A stretch of 64,000 nt of DNA from Synanceia verrucosa (Eukaryota; Chordata; Actinopteri; Perciformes; Synanceiidae), in the NCBI GenBank assembly GCA_029721515.1, contig CM056556.1:2666501-2730500 (forward strand), written 5' to 3'. How positions within the stretch are numbered: position 1 is the first letter of the stretch; each line of letters opens with the position of its first letter. Positions 49,745 to 62,123 of the stretch are shown in pieces. A program made the position numbers and the translations under genes. The notes beneath the pieces are model-generated. The model was given only the letters and a program-made list of their open reading frames with translations, was not told where the DNA came from and did no database searches.

Positions 49745-50609
49745 ACACATCACGACTAGGTAATGTTATTTTTTTTGTATAAATGAAACAAATTCATAGC
49801 TTTTAGCAGCGCAAAAAGACAACAATAACTCAATAAAAAATATTGACACTTTTTTTCTTGATGTCTTCACACCTCCTCCTTTGTCCTCTCCTCACTTTGG
49901 AATACAGTATCTCTAAATCTTAGAAAAACCCTTTTGCGGGTCTGGTCGCCCCCATAAAATATATCAAACACAAATTGAAAAGGTGGTCTCAAAATATAAC
50001 ACATGCAACAATAAATTGCAGGAAAAGAAAATCACAACCATCATGTTTGGGAAAGAGCTTACATCAGGCAAACAGAGGCAAAATCAGATATTCAAAAGGG
50101 GATGTTTTGGCAAATATGTCATTGAATTGCCCAGTTTCACTGAAAAAACATCACTTAAACATGAGATCCCCGCAGATTTCTTCAGTCTGACAATCATACA
50201 CTCAGCAAAGTTACATATCATCATGAAAAAACTCAAGCATTAAGTCAAAGACACCTTGCTGTGGCAAAGCCGCGTGTCCCATTAAAATAAAACAAAACAA
50301 AAATAAAATTAAACCTGTCTGTTTGGCCGATGAACCCCCTTGCCAATGATTTGAAGCAGCAAAGCTCACAGGGGACAGATGTGTTCACTGACAGACGATC
50401 GGCCTGAACTACACAAGCCAGCACCATAGAAAACTGAGCAACCACATCGGTTAAGGTGGTTTTCAAACAAAGGCTCTGCTCTGTCTTGAAAATGCAAACC
50501 TCATTGTCCTCTGAAGAACGTGTGCAAATATTGGATTTTACGACCACCCTCTCTCGTAGCTCATCGCTGCCCTGTCTGTGGCTGTGACGCAGATAAATAT
50601 GAAGAAAAA

Positions 50610-50617
50610 TTCAAGTA
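50610..50617 (-). promoter_or_regulatory. miR-26 8-mer site in ccnd2 3' UTR
   Basis: Minus strand TACTTGAA is the full 8-mer for the miR-26 seed. Mammalian CCND2 is a reported miR-26a target. Confidence 0.45.
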
Positions 50618-50955
50618 AAAACAATAATTTCTCTAAAATAAAAATCAAACAGAATCGATGGGTCAGTGAACTGTGTGTGTCTACACTTTCAATTTATATT
50701 GGCTTTTTCTTTCTCCCATCAACTTGCACTTTGCTTCAATAAGGAATGTTTTTTTTTAAAAATCACAAGTTGTGGAAAGCCTTTTTTTAATCTTGACTCT
50801 TGCTTGACGAGGGTTTGTTTGACGATTGGGAAACCAGCCCTACAAAGTAAACCAAAGAAAAGGCTAACAAGGAAAAAAAAAAAAGAAAACATCCATTCAT
50901 CTCCAATCACCACCCGACGCATTTCATTTGACTTATCTCCTGGGGAGCATGTTCT

Positions 50956-50965
50956 CAAAGTGCTT
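50956..50965 (-). promoter_or_regulatory. miR-17/20 site in ccnd2 3' UTR
   Basis: The top strand CAAAGTGCTT equals the first ten bases of miR-17, so the transcript pairs with positions 1-10. The same bases also match the miR-302 seed. A miR-1/206 7-mer lies nearby at 50743-50749. Confidence 0.4.
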
Positions 50966-51876
50966 TGCCATTGAAATCATATAGGGGAGCTGAAAACAAC
51001 CCTATGTGGGACTCCAGATGCATTGACAGTATATTATTATCCTGTACTCCTCTAAAACCCTGACCCCCCTTCCCACCCCCCACAAAAGTTCATCCTCACA
51101 TGATCTGGCAGACAGTCTTAGTTCCTCATTTCATTTCCATGCAAATGGAAACCCAGAATGTTTTGTTCACTTAGCTGTGCCATTGAGGACATCCATTGAG
51201 AGAAATTAATGTCGATTCCATCCAAATATGCAGATAGGCCTTCGGGCATCTTTTGTTCGTTATCATCTTCCAGCCACTGGCTGTAAATCCTCCACACAGC
51301 AGCATCCTCCCTGTCCTAGCATCCACCCTGTGCTTCCACAGCGACGCCTTCGTTTCAAACAGTCCCTCTCTTTCTAATTCTTCCCTCCTTCCTCCCTGCT
51401 AATTAATAGAGAGGAGTCTCAACATCCTCCAGGCTTTAATAAGCACCGCCTTACTATCTTCAAGACATCGTCCTCTCCTGAGGTCATCACTACTATGTCC
51501 AGACTCAAAGCAGCCTTTCACAACTGAGGAAACACCATATTGTAACAACACAAAAAAAAGATCTGCATCATTAACAGAATGGCAGTAATCAACAAACGCC
51601 TCAAATGACCTCTGAGTCTGAGAGGAAAGAAATCCTCTTAGAGAGATAAGGGGCTCCTCTGTCACTTAATCTTTTTTCTTTCTCACTCCTAGTGCATGCA
51701 CACAAGTTTATTGTTGGCCAACAATGAACCATGATACATTGTTAATGCATGAAGGCAGCGATATAGCGTAGATGCCCTGTTATATTGGACAAAGTGAGGC
51801 CTCCTGTTGCTCCAGAGTCCTTTAAGTCTACGACTTCACTTTGCTCAAGTGCCTCATGCCACAGATGCTAATATAG

Positions 51877-51878
<2 letters not shown>

Positions 51879-51910
<32 letters not shown>
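51879..51910. repeat. (CA)n microsatellite
   Basis: About 16 CA units in the probable ccnd2 3' UTR. An AAT-rich run follows at about 52001-52033. Confidence 0.9.
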
Positions 51911-51915
<5 letters not shown>

Positions 51916-52644
51916 TCCACCTGCATCCACAAACTATCACACACAAGCAGCCTGACACAAGGAGCTTATTGATCTCTACTACTCGGTTCCAAAATGTCCA
52001 ATAATAATAATAGTAATAATAATAATAGTAATTACTAATACTACTAATGATTATTATCATCCCGTCTCTTCCATGGAATTGGGACCTGCCAACTTTTGCG
52101 TCTTCTGTCTGTCTCATGTGGACCTTCTGGTGGTCGAGGAGCTCGTATCCTCTTACACCAGCCACGAATGGAATAGTGATAATACTCGGAAATAAAACAG
52201 AAAAAAAAGACTAAAGCCCCGCTGTGATCCCAAGGAATTTCTGAATGGTCTCCACATCTTCTACCGTAATAGCCTCATTATCACACTATGGTTAAAATAT
52301 AACTTAAAGACCATACTATACAATCAAAGGCAGAATGCAAATATGATTGGCTTCCCTTCTGTATATCCCAGGCACCACAGAGCTTCAGGCTGTAACAAAT
52401 TTCTTGCTTTTAGACTAGAACATCATAGAAAATATATTTCATGGGCAGGTGATTTTTTTTTAAACTTGAAGAAAAGAAAATCTACAAAAAAAACCTAGCA
52501 AGCATTGTTCTTTTTCTTTTAAAGGGCTTGTGTTTCTAACATTTTTTCTTCTTTTGTTCTTTTTTTCTGCTTTTAAGGAAATTGAGGTTTTTTTCATGAT
52601 GTTTTTTTTGTTGTAAATCCTGTGCAGTGATGCCCTCGGATGGT

Positions 52645-55600
52645 TCACAAGTTGACATCGCGGACGTCTGTCGGGGTGGAGGATTGGTCCAGCTCGTCCA
52701 GGCCTTTCCCGCTGGGGCCTCTTTGCGTCTGCTGCTGCTGCTGTTGCTGCTGCCGTCCTTCACGAAGGCTGCTCACCAACACACGCTCAATCTGCTCCTG
52801 GCACTCTTTGAGAACATCCTGCAATGCAGCAAGAGAGGGAGGACAGCTGTAAAAACACATCGTAATCTGCTAATAGAGGGAAAGGAGGTTTTGCTTGCAG
52901 CTAGAAGGTTTATCAGTTTGCCTTTCATTGAGTAGTTCAGCCTGGATCAAAAGATAAAGCAACACAATCCGTGTATCATTCGTTCATTCATTTTTCAAAA
53001 ACAAAACTGAAAGTCAAAAACAAAATAATGCTTGTTTTCTCAATATCTGTTCCCAGTTCCAAAATGAAATGACTAACGACTCGTTTTTCGATTTCCAATT
53101 TTGGGCACAAATGGAAAATGGAAAAACCAGATAACAGACGATTCTGGTGTTTCATCCAATTTTTATATTTTCATTTGTGCAAATGATCGTGTGTTTATGT
53201 TGATCACTGTGAACAGACTCTGAGGCTGTACAGGAGCTTTTCTGTTTCCGTAAAACTTTACTGAAGAACATCATTTATTAAAATTTATATAAAAAATGCT
53301 CCTGGCATTTTTTATGTATTTTACTGTAAATATGAGTGACAATATTTATAAATCAATGGATATACTGCCTTCCAAAACACAATAACAAAGCCTTTTCTGT
53401 AAAAGTTCTGTATGAAACTGTTATTTTAGGACATGCCTGTTTGTTGGTCATTTGCACACTCGAAAATGATAAGCAGCTCATTTGACCACCAGTGACTGGA
53501 CCGCAGTACGCAACTTGCGGCAAATAAAAATATCTGAATTGGATGAAGCGCTGGAAACGGCCATTTTTTTCATTGTCCATTGGTGCACAAACCCAGAAAT
53601 CAGAAAAATTAGTCAATATTCCTTTTTTCATTTTGGTTTTGGGAACGAATATTGAGAAAACAAGTCATTTTTTTGTTAGTTTCGGTTTTGTTTTGAAGAA
53701 CGAATTAACGACTGATACACGGATTCAACACGGTCGCTCAGTGGGGAAACTGCTTTCTCTCCTATCATCATGACCAAAAAGAGAAATCAATGCATGAGAA
53801 ACAGGGGCCCCTGGTGTGGTAGCAGAGAGGCCCCTGAGCAGGGGTTTTAAATGACCACCGACTTTCTAGCTGCTTCAGCTACTGCCAAGGCTGAGCACAG
53901 ACACGGAGCAGACCCAAGCATTACATCAGCCCACCAGGGTTGTGCAACGAACACCCCTATAGTGCTCACGGACACACATGTGCCTCTACCATCCAACCAC
54001 CTCCACCGCTCCCAAACACACACCAATCCCAAAACAGAAGTAGCCTTGACAACGGCGGCTGAAAACACAGGTAGTACTAAAGCTATGTTAATTACATCCA
54101 CCTCCTGTGGGAACACAAAGGTGGTGCTTTTTTAATGAGAGCCAGTCTGTGTGCCTGCCTGCCTGCAGGGGATCCATCTGAGACCTGGCCAGCTCGCCTT
54201 TCACCATCAAAGGCCGCCACGGCAATCTGAGAATCCACCTGGGAGAGGAGCCTCTCAGCAGCGTTGAGCCCTCATATCCTCTCCTGATGGAGGGGTTGAC
54301 GGAGGGGACAGCACAGGGCATGAGGAGGGGGGAGCAGCGCTCCATAGGTTGTTACCAAGAGCGCCAGAGAAAGGTCAACCTGTTTTTGATTGAGGTGCTG
54401 CGATGACAAAAGTTATTCAGAAGAGCCGACTGCAAACTAATATGAAGGACAGAGCGCTAACACTGCTCTCTAGTGGTGAAACAGTGTAACACAACTGAAG
54501 CCTCTGCACATGCACACAAGCTCCCGTCTTAAAGCACGAGGCGTCTGTGGGAAACATGACTGAGAGCGCCCCACGGCCGGAGGGATGGGTGAAAGTGTAC
54601 CGCTTGTGGAGCGGGGAAACATTCTTTCGAAATTTACAGCTAATTAAAACCTGATGGGCCACAGTTTGAGTCTGTGCTGCAGCTTCTGGTGCCGCCGGGC
54701 CTCGATGAAATGGGAACTGAGGCCTCCTCACATGTGAATTACTCGTCGAGAGCCGCACACGGGTGAGTGGCGAAAGGTCATGGTGTCAAAGGTCAAACAG
54801 CATGACGCATTACAAGGTGAGGCATGCACTGTGTTGTCGAAGGGAAGCTACATTGACTTCTAACCCAACTCAACGCTGGTGATTTGCTGCAATTCACGTG
54901 GACAATGATATAGAGGATGTGTTTATGACTGGAAATATATGACAAAATAACTCAGTCCAGAGAGGTTCTGCTGATAACTGAAATATGCATGAAGTAATGC
55001 CTGCCTTGACATCTCTTTGAGTTTTCCAGCATCTACCGATGATTAGCTTAAGAGAGTTTTCTGGGGTCACAATCCATAAAGAATGATTTGATGTTGAGGT
55101 GGTTGGACCGATCTGGGCTGGGTGCCTCTAGGGGAGCATTTTCCTCAGCAATGGGTCTGACGTGGAGGAAATCCGACCAGCGTATGTCCCTTAATCTCTT
55201 CCAGAGGTCCGCCTCTAACATGGGCCCGTGCACGCTCGCACACACAAAATCTCCCTGCCAACATGCACCCCATTGGTCATAAAATATCAATTCCTGTGAG
55301 AAAATTAAGCAAAGCGAAGAACATGTAAAGGAACTGCCTGTGTCTTACCGCAAGAATGCACGCCTTCGCTTCTTAAAAGACATTCTCCGCCCGTCTCTGC
55401 TGCTCTTTAGAGTAGTTGGGATCCCATGCCAAGCCCCATGGGCTTTATTCGAGAAACTTTAATGACTTCAATGTGTGACTACTGGAAACACCAATACTGT
55501 TTTCAGAGAAGGTACTTGGATACCGAGGGGCCAACAGCCCCGAATAAGTTGGCCATGGGAGGTAGCGCTACACTGAAGCATCTTATTTTGAAAACCACCT

Positions 55601-58160
55601 CAGCTCCTCCCCTGTCGTTATGAACTCCATCTGCCCCACCTCAGTCATACATCATACTGCAACAATCTGTCTTTCAGACAAATAAAGGCATGCCTTTGGG
55701 ACACTGGCGGTAAGGGGGAAGTCATGCAGACAGACAAAACCAAGAGGAAGAAATGTGTGAAGCCTTGGAATGTGTTTTAACTGCTGACTGTACCACACAA
55801 GACAGTGTTAGATACTCCGGGAGGACTTGGTGGTCAGGCAGCTGAAACACACACTACAGATCTCAGGGAATCCTAAAACAAAATATCCGGTGGCTGACAC
55901 TGGAAATGAGGAGTCACCGCATGACTTGGATTTCCACGAATCACAATAGAAAATGTGACCTCTCGCTTCCTTCGGCCCGCATGCCGAAACACCACAAGTG
56001 GTGACGCCATAGGCTGTGTTAACAGAGATAATCTTTCTTAATAAATGCATCTTTGTTGCAAGCCTTCTGGCCCCGACACACTGCTATTGCTTTTCACCCC
56101 CAGGAAGACATTTCAATTTCACATCCGTTGTGCATTTTGAATGATAATTGGACCACCGTGGAAACAAGATTGATAAAAAAAAAAGTGTTAAAAAAAGTAA
56201 TGAAAATAGCAGGAGATAAGAAAATGTGTCTCTGGTGTTTTGGTGTGACCCTGACTGAAAAAAAAAAGATGAACGAGAGACCAATATGGGGACTTAAACC
56301 CACTTCTTTAACCTCCACTTCCTGTTTTATCATTGAAGAATAAAGGGAGGCTCGACACCCAGCATAATTTCTTCCTCCCCACACCAGGTGAGTGTGAGGC
56401 TGCTCACAGCTTTCTTCCAGTGGCCCAAGATGGTGACTTGGCCCTATCACATTTCCACTGGAAAACCACAGCTTCTGGATACCACAGATGCCAGCAGGGT
56501 GCCAGGGGGGTGGCGTTGGCCATGATGCTGTTGGCAGCAGCAGCTGCAGAGGCTGGCGAATCTTTGCTTTGCCTTCATATTTTGCCTGGCTCTTACGAGA
56601 CACTGCTCTACCATGTTGCCGAGCCTCTATGCCGCCTGCCAAAACCAAATACAGTACGTTATGTGTACACATTTCGACTCAGGTTCCTACCGCCTCGCGA
56701 AGTTGAGGTGACCCTTGGGTATTGCATTGACGTATAAAGTGGTTCAGCTTTTGGGAAAAGAAGGTAGGATACGTGTTAAAATGACACGGTCAGTAATCAC
56801 CATTTCCTCTTTTTTTTGTGAGTGAGAGCATAAACACACTCAAACACATAAAGTAGTGCTTAAACTATTTATTAGGCTGTGTTTTTACATTCTATAACAT
56901 GGTGCACGTGTGACAAACCAAAATATCCCCTATGTGCTCAGTTTTGACTGGCTTCTTGGCAGTTTACGCTAAAGCCTCTCACATATGTTGAATTAGGAAG
57001 AGTGCCCTCTGATTCGCCTGCCGTGTTTACTGCGAGCCATGGCTTGTCTGAATCCAGGAATGCGAGGAGTCGATCATATAGACACAGAGCGACTTAATTC
57101 CCTCAAGTCTGAGACCTTGCAACCTAAACACACTGAGGCCCTGTGCTGCTGAGGTCAGCTATTTGTTTTTCCTCAGCTGCTGAGCGAGACTTCACACAGC
57201 TCGCACCAGAGGGAGCCATGCTTTCCTGCAGCGCTGCATTATGGGCCATAGGAGGAGATGAGAGAGGGCTGATTGTCGCGAGGGAGGCACAACATCCCCC
57301 CCGCCTCTGCTGCCGCCTCCGCATACCCAGTGTCCTTTTCACACTTCAACAGCTTTCCTCCACCTCCTCCTCCTTCTTTGCCTCCTTTTGGGACAGAATT
57401 TAACATACCAGGGCTGAAGCTTGAGGATCCATGTCCCGGCCTTTAATCTGTTCACACATGAACTCAAAATGTTCATGTTTAAATAATAACCACTCCTGCC
57501 AATGCAGTGGCCTCAAACCTGGAGCTGGTCCCTAGACAGCCCACTGCGCCTGAATAAAGAAAAGACTCATTTCCCCTGGAGAATAACTTAACTTATCACC
57601 TTCCAGTCTCACTGTCCTTACCCACCTACTCACCCTCACAGTAAGCTATAGCGAGCAGAAGCCCTGTGATGAAAGCCAGGCTCCTCAGAGTCAGTGGAGA
57701 CCCTGCCAGTGTTTGGACTCAACCCACCCACCACCGCAACATTCAATGTACCCAGACAGCCACACAACAGCCTGGCCAGCATTCCTGTCAGAGCATGCTG
57801 TATACGCTCTCAACCTGGCTCGATTTAGAGGATCCTTTATGTGAGGGGGGCCCTGAGCAGCCTGAGCAGACTGATGGAGAGGAAAACATTTGACCTCTTC
57901 GTCCAGTCAAGTGCATGCCAGAAAAGACTGGATGGTTGAAAACATATTGTAAATAAGATGAGCTGCAAGTGAGTGTTCTGGATGTGACAGAGGAGAATAA
58001 AACAAACTCACCACTTCTGTGTTTGTGATTTTAGCCAGCAGGTCTGTCAGGCTGTCACCCCACTGGGACTGGTCAGCTGAATCCAGCTGTAGGCCGCAGA
58101 TCGCTGCCCCCACACTTCCTGTGGCGATCATGGAGGGAGGGTACATGGCAAATCTGAAAT
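52645..58160 (-). CDS. ccnd2: G1/S-specific cyclin D2, C-terminal two exons (5'-partial)
   Basis: Exon 58012-58160 (phase-1 start) and exon 52645-52818 give the last 107 residues and TGA. The first encodes the end of the second cyclin fold: DFRFAMYPPSMIATGSVGAA, then ICGLQ and LLAKITNTEV, which is D2 rather than D1 (NPPSMVAAGS). The last exon has KECQEQIERVLVSSL and the D2-type terminus DELDQSSTPTDVRDVNL. The Thr-Pro is the phosphodegron used for turnover; its loss stabilises human CCND2. A run of eight glutamines precedes it. Cyclin D2 activates CDK4/6 to phosphorylate RB in G1. The first exons are not found by eye up to 64000, so the preceding intron exceeds 5.8 kb. Which teleost paralogue (a or b) is unknown. 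Confidence 0.93.
52966..53725. mobile_element. 760-bp fold-back element with exact 6-bp target duplication (ccnd2 intron)
   Basis: Ends AATCCGTGTATCA and TGATACACGGATT are perfect 13-bp inverted repeats, flanked on both sides by CAACAC (52960-52965 and 53726-53731). Arms of about 200 bp stay inverted (TTGTTTTCTCAATAT on the left, ATATTGAGAAAACAAG on the right). It carries a nested second element at about 53190-53525. No coding capacity. Confidence 0.85.
53190..53525. mobile_element. Nested copy of the 7.5-8.1 kb MITE family
   Basis: GAAGAACATCATTTATTAAA, CACTGTAAATATGAG and ATACTGCCTTCCAAAACAC match the core at 7.74-7.92 kb in order and orientation. It sits in the loop of the larger fold-back element, so it may have jumped into it or been captured. 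Confidence 0.65.
53732..58011. other. ccnd2 intron 4, unique part
   Basis: Mostly unique sequence with higher GC than the left half of the window. No exon recognised: the 192-codon minus-strand frame at 56094-56672 has no family resemblance and no fitting splice sites. May hold regulatory elements. Confidence 0.4.
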
Positions 58161-59066
58161 CTGTCAGAAGAAGAAGCACTAGTTGAGTCATATATCTCCA
58201 GTTGCCGTTGAAGAAGGAGCCAAACTAGCACCAGGTTCCTTTTGGTGTAAGGGGTAATTCAGCCTGAGGCCTTATGTAAATCCAAATTAGAAAATTGCTA
58301 TTCTTTGCCCTGTAACTCTGGCTAGGAAGACCCAACGCACATGGTTCTTATATCTATGGAAAGCTTTCCAAAGGTGCACCCCATATTAGTATTTAGGACC
58401 TTCCTGGATAAGGAAGATGTGAAGATGTGACTTTTTTGCCTTTTAACAGTACGTGCCAGCTCATAACTGTTGTGTTGTTGTAGCACTAAGCTAGGGTTTA
58501 TTCACCTGGTGCAGTTTTCAATTCATACGTTCCACAAAAAGGGTACAGATACGTCCCTCCAAGAGACAATATAATTTGGTAATCTAGCAGTCAGCTAATA
58601 AATAATCCCTCTATTGCACCAGGTCTGAACGCAGCGCTCACTAATGACCAGAGGCCTGGATAATGAGGGTTCACTTGGCTTGTAAAGGAGCTGAAAAGCA
58701 ACCACCCTCACCCGCTCCCCACCCCCGGTCCCCCTTTCCCCAGCCCGGCCCCTTTTCTTCCATCTCCTGAGTAAATCGTGTGCTCTCTGAAAAAAGCCCC
58801 ATAGCGCTTGGAAAGGGAGGAATAAAGAGGCTCAGTGCCTCTGCCAATGCTCACTGCTGTAGGTCCTTTTTTCCACGTGTGGTCACAGGCGTGCGTCTCA
58901 AAGACCAATAACCTTGTTAGCTCCCCTCACTGTCATTCATAATGCAAATGAGACAGCTTGTGAACGGGCCAGAAGCCCGAAAAGGCAAGGCAACTGGCAT
59001 ACAGGGAGAGAGAGAGAGAGAGAGAGCAAGGCAGACAGACAGATAGAGAGAGAGAGAGTTTTTCTC

Positions 59067-59117
<51 letters not shown>

Positions 59118-62100
59118 GCCTTTTTCTATTCTCTCTTTATGTCTTGCTCAACTTCTACCTTTCTTTTTGGACAGCACATGGCCTGCTTAGATGGGGCCAG
59201 TGAATGGCACACATGCCCCAGTCTTTGTTGCTACAACAAGCAGCGGTTTGCATTGGCGGCCCTCCTATCTTTTAGCATATTAATAGAGTGGCAGGCCCGC
59301 AAGAAGGAAGGCAGAAGAGTGTGACTCCATTGTCTGGAGTCATCACCTCATTTCACCGAATTGAGAGACACAGCATCCGTCCCCTCTCTGCTGATACCAA
59401 TTCAGAGAGACAGGCCGGACAAAGAGCTTGGCTGGACCGGAGGGGGCATAGGGGTCGATGGGGGGAGGAAGATGAAGAAGGAGGGACGGACTGAGTGGCG
59501 ACAAGGAGAAAAGAAGGGAAGGTGGTGGGCTTGGTGGGAGAGCAGAGGGGGTAGATAACTCTGATGCACATCACTCTTGAGTGTGTGTCCAGACTCTTGT
59601 GAGGTTTTGGAAGAAGAAAAGAGTCGCCCTCCAGCGACCTGCACCTCCCCCCCCCCCACAAGTATTCCTCTGTTACTTGGCCACCTATGGGCTAGAGGAG
59701 AAGGCAGCGAGGGCATAGAAACAGCCTGCACATTAACATATTGCCATATTCAATTGCAAAGCAAACTGCGTGCGATGGCCATGAAGGAGATTTTTCTTCC
59801 TTCTTTTTTTTTTCCAAAATGTGGAATCAAAGAGGCAGGCCCTTTGATAGCTGTAAAGACAGCCCCTCGCTGCCTTTTTAACATGCACAGCCAGGCGCTT
59901 TCTCATCTTGTGGGCTCAGTGTTGACAAATAAATGAACTTATTATACACCCCTGTGTTAGCCGCTGGGCCTCTGCCAAGGGGCGATTTATTAAAGGCTAC
60001 CTCGAGCCAAGAGGAAAGAGCGCACAAAGCCCCCCAGCATTACATCACTGCTGTAAGAGCACAACTTTCTATAGAGGGGTAAAAGGACAAAGGCATACAC
60101 GGATTTACTGTACGTGTGCGGTGAGCGCAGACTGACAGGCGAGGAGGCGGATGCCTCGGAGATAGAGGCGAGAAACAATGCAGCGATGCCTAAATGCTTT
60201 AAGATGCAGACGCGCACACACGGCACAGACGTAGGTTTGTGGCAGAGCTGAGTGGCGGACAAGCTGATTTTTCGCACTCGAGACAAGACAGGTCTGTAGA
60301 CGAACAAGGACGAGCGCGTGCAGCCGACGCAGGCTGACACTCCGGCCTGGTGGCTGCTGCATGTGGGGGGAAGAATGGCCGTATTTTAGGAGGCCCTCAT
60401 TGATATTCATGTCGAGGATAAACAGTGTATGTAGCTGAGTGGGGACGCCTGCGATGGAAAGCTCGGCCCGGCCTGCACGCCTCTCACCCCCTTCAATGGC
60501 CCTTTCTCCTCCCTGTGCCCCCTCATCTCCATTCCCCCTGAAACTCCATCCTCGGGCCTCTGGTCACACAGTCTGCTGCCCTACATGGCCCACTCCTCTT
60601 GGGTGGCTGCGATGCGCAGTGTGCACATTAAACTTGTAAATTAATTAAAGTTGGAAAGTTGAACAACAGCCAAAAGAAGAGAGAAAAAAAGCCTCCTTCC
60701 CAGCCTGTCCTCTCTTTCCACCTCTATAAATCGGGGTCTTGTATTCTATACATGTAGCGCTTATTGACCTTGTTTATTAAAGGGGTAGCATTACGAGGAC
60801 CCAGGGCCCGTTGACTGATTAAGGCCAAAAACAAACATCATTTTGGGATAAGCATGACAGTGTGCTTCACCGCTAATGCTACACAGCCTGGTAGTCAAAA
60901 CAAGCACACCTCGTCTCGCTCTCGGAGACCCACAAACAAGCAAAAACTTCGCAACTGGGCATGAGGAGTTCCTCCACATCTGAAATCACCGATTAAGAAA
61001 CAATAACTCGATACCGCTATCTGTCATATTCCATTACCTCGAGCTCCAGACTGTCACTCTGGAGACAAACAGAAAACAAAACTTGGGAGAGTCTGAGTCA
61101 TGCACCGTGCTCAAACTGATTTCCATTCATTTGCCAGAAAACAGAATTCCTCCTTAATTGTAGCATCAAGTCTCTTCAGCTTTGCACTATCATCTCCACT
61201 GTTACAGCTGCAGCCTCGAGGCGCTGGTAACGTCAGCGGTGAGGAGCGAGCTGATTTGCATCAGAGCAAAGGTGAAATATTTCAAAACTGTCTCTGTCTC
61301 TTGAGCTGATGTGATACAGATAAAAAATCCGGGGGAAGACAAAGACTGACGGTATGACAAAAACGTTCAGGTCAAACGAGCTTCCACCGACATTTCCTTT
61401 ACCTCAAATCACAAATATTAGTCTTTTGGGTTAACGTGACCTCCAAGGTAAACATGTAAGTTCAAAAAACATTTTCATTTCTAAACCTTTCTGGTGGGAT
61501 AATTGCAGCTTCCAAAGCAGAAAATATCTTTCTTTGTGTTTCTGGTGTGACTCAGCTGGCCACAGTATTTACAGTGTGGTGCTGATTACACCAGAAATGT
61601 GAAGGGGGGAACTCAGGACATGCCACTCGATGATTCACTCAGTGTGTCACATTTTTGGGTGCATACCGTCAGGAAGCGTATCCCTGCTCCATGTGTCGAC
61701 GACGCAGCCGGACCGGACGTGATTCCTCACATCGGCGGAGCGTGTGGAGAGACGATAATTTGTCGGAGGAGGTAGCTAATTTGTTCGAGTTCTGAGTCAT
61801 CAAACATGAAGGAGGTCGTATGTAAACAAACGCCAGTGAAGACCATTTCATTGACCACATCTGAGATGAATCATTCATCTCTTGAATGTTGAGCTGAGCC
61901 TGGAGGGGATTCTCCGAGCTGGAGAGGAAGAATCGAGGAGAGTTCCTGCCTCCGGAGAGCTAAGATGAAAAGAGGACTTGTGAATCATCACAGAATATTA
62001 AACTGGTCACTGTTGCGTAAAAACCGGCACATTTGCCTCTTCCTGTATAGATAAAATGTCATGTAGACCCATGTGTCATACAGACAAATATAAACCTGGT

Positions 62101-62123
62101 TGTCTGTGTATATCTTCATTATT
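58161..62123. other. ccnd2 upstream intron, unique GC-rich part
   Basis: No cyclin D exon recognised on the minus strand. It contains two octamers ATGCAAAT (58942-58949; reverse at 61254-61261), simple repeats at 59.0-59.1 kb and largely unique sequence otherwise. It looks like intron sequence holding cis-regulatory DNA. Confidence 0.4.
59003..59115. repeat. (GA)n and (CA)n compound microsatellite
   Basis: A GA run (about 59003-59028), AGACAGACAGAT, a second GA run to 59058, then about 24 CA units (59068-59115). Intronic in ccnd2. Confidence 0.9.

Larger units (their letters stand above)
48935..52644 (-). other. ccnd2: Probable ccnd2 3' UTR
   Basis: From the ccnd2 stop (52645) to the poly(A) signal at 48951-48956 there is no intron or other gene, and cyclin D2 mRNAs have long 3' UTRs. 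Seed matches on the minus strand fit families known to target cyclin D2: miR-26, miR-29 (two), miR-15/16 (three), miR-17/20 and miR-1/206. A CA microsatellite lies at 51879-51910. The UTR boundary is inferred. An earlier AATAAA near 51.7 kb could give a shorter form. Confidence 0.6.

Noticed and set aside
56094..56672. 192-codon minus-strand open frame in ccnd2 intron 4
   Set aside because: No recognisable family, no fitting splice sites and an overlapping open frame on the other strand; likely chance in GC-richer DNA.
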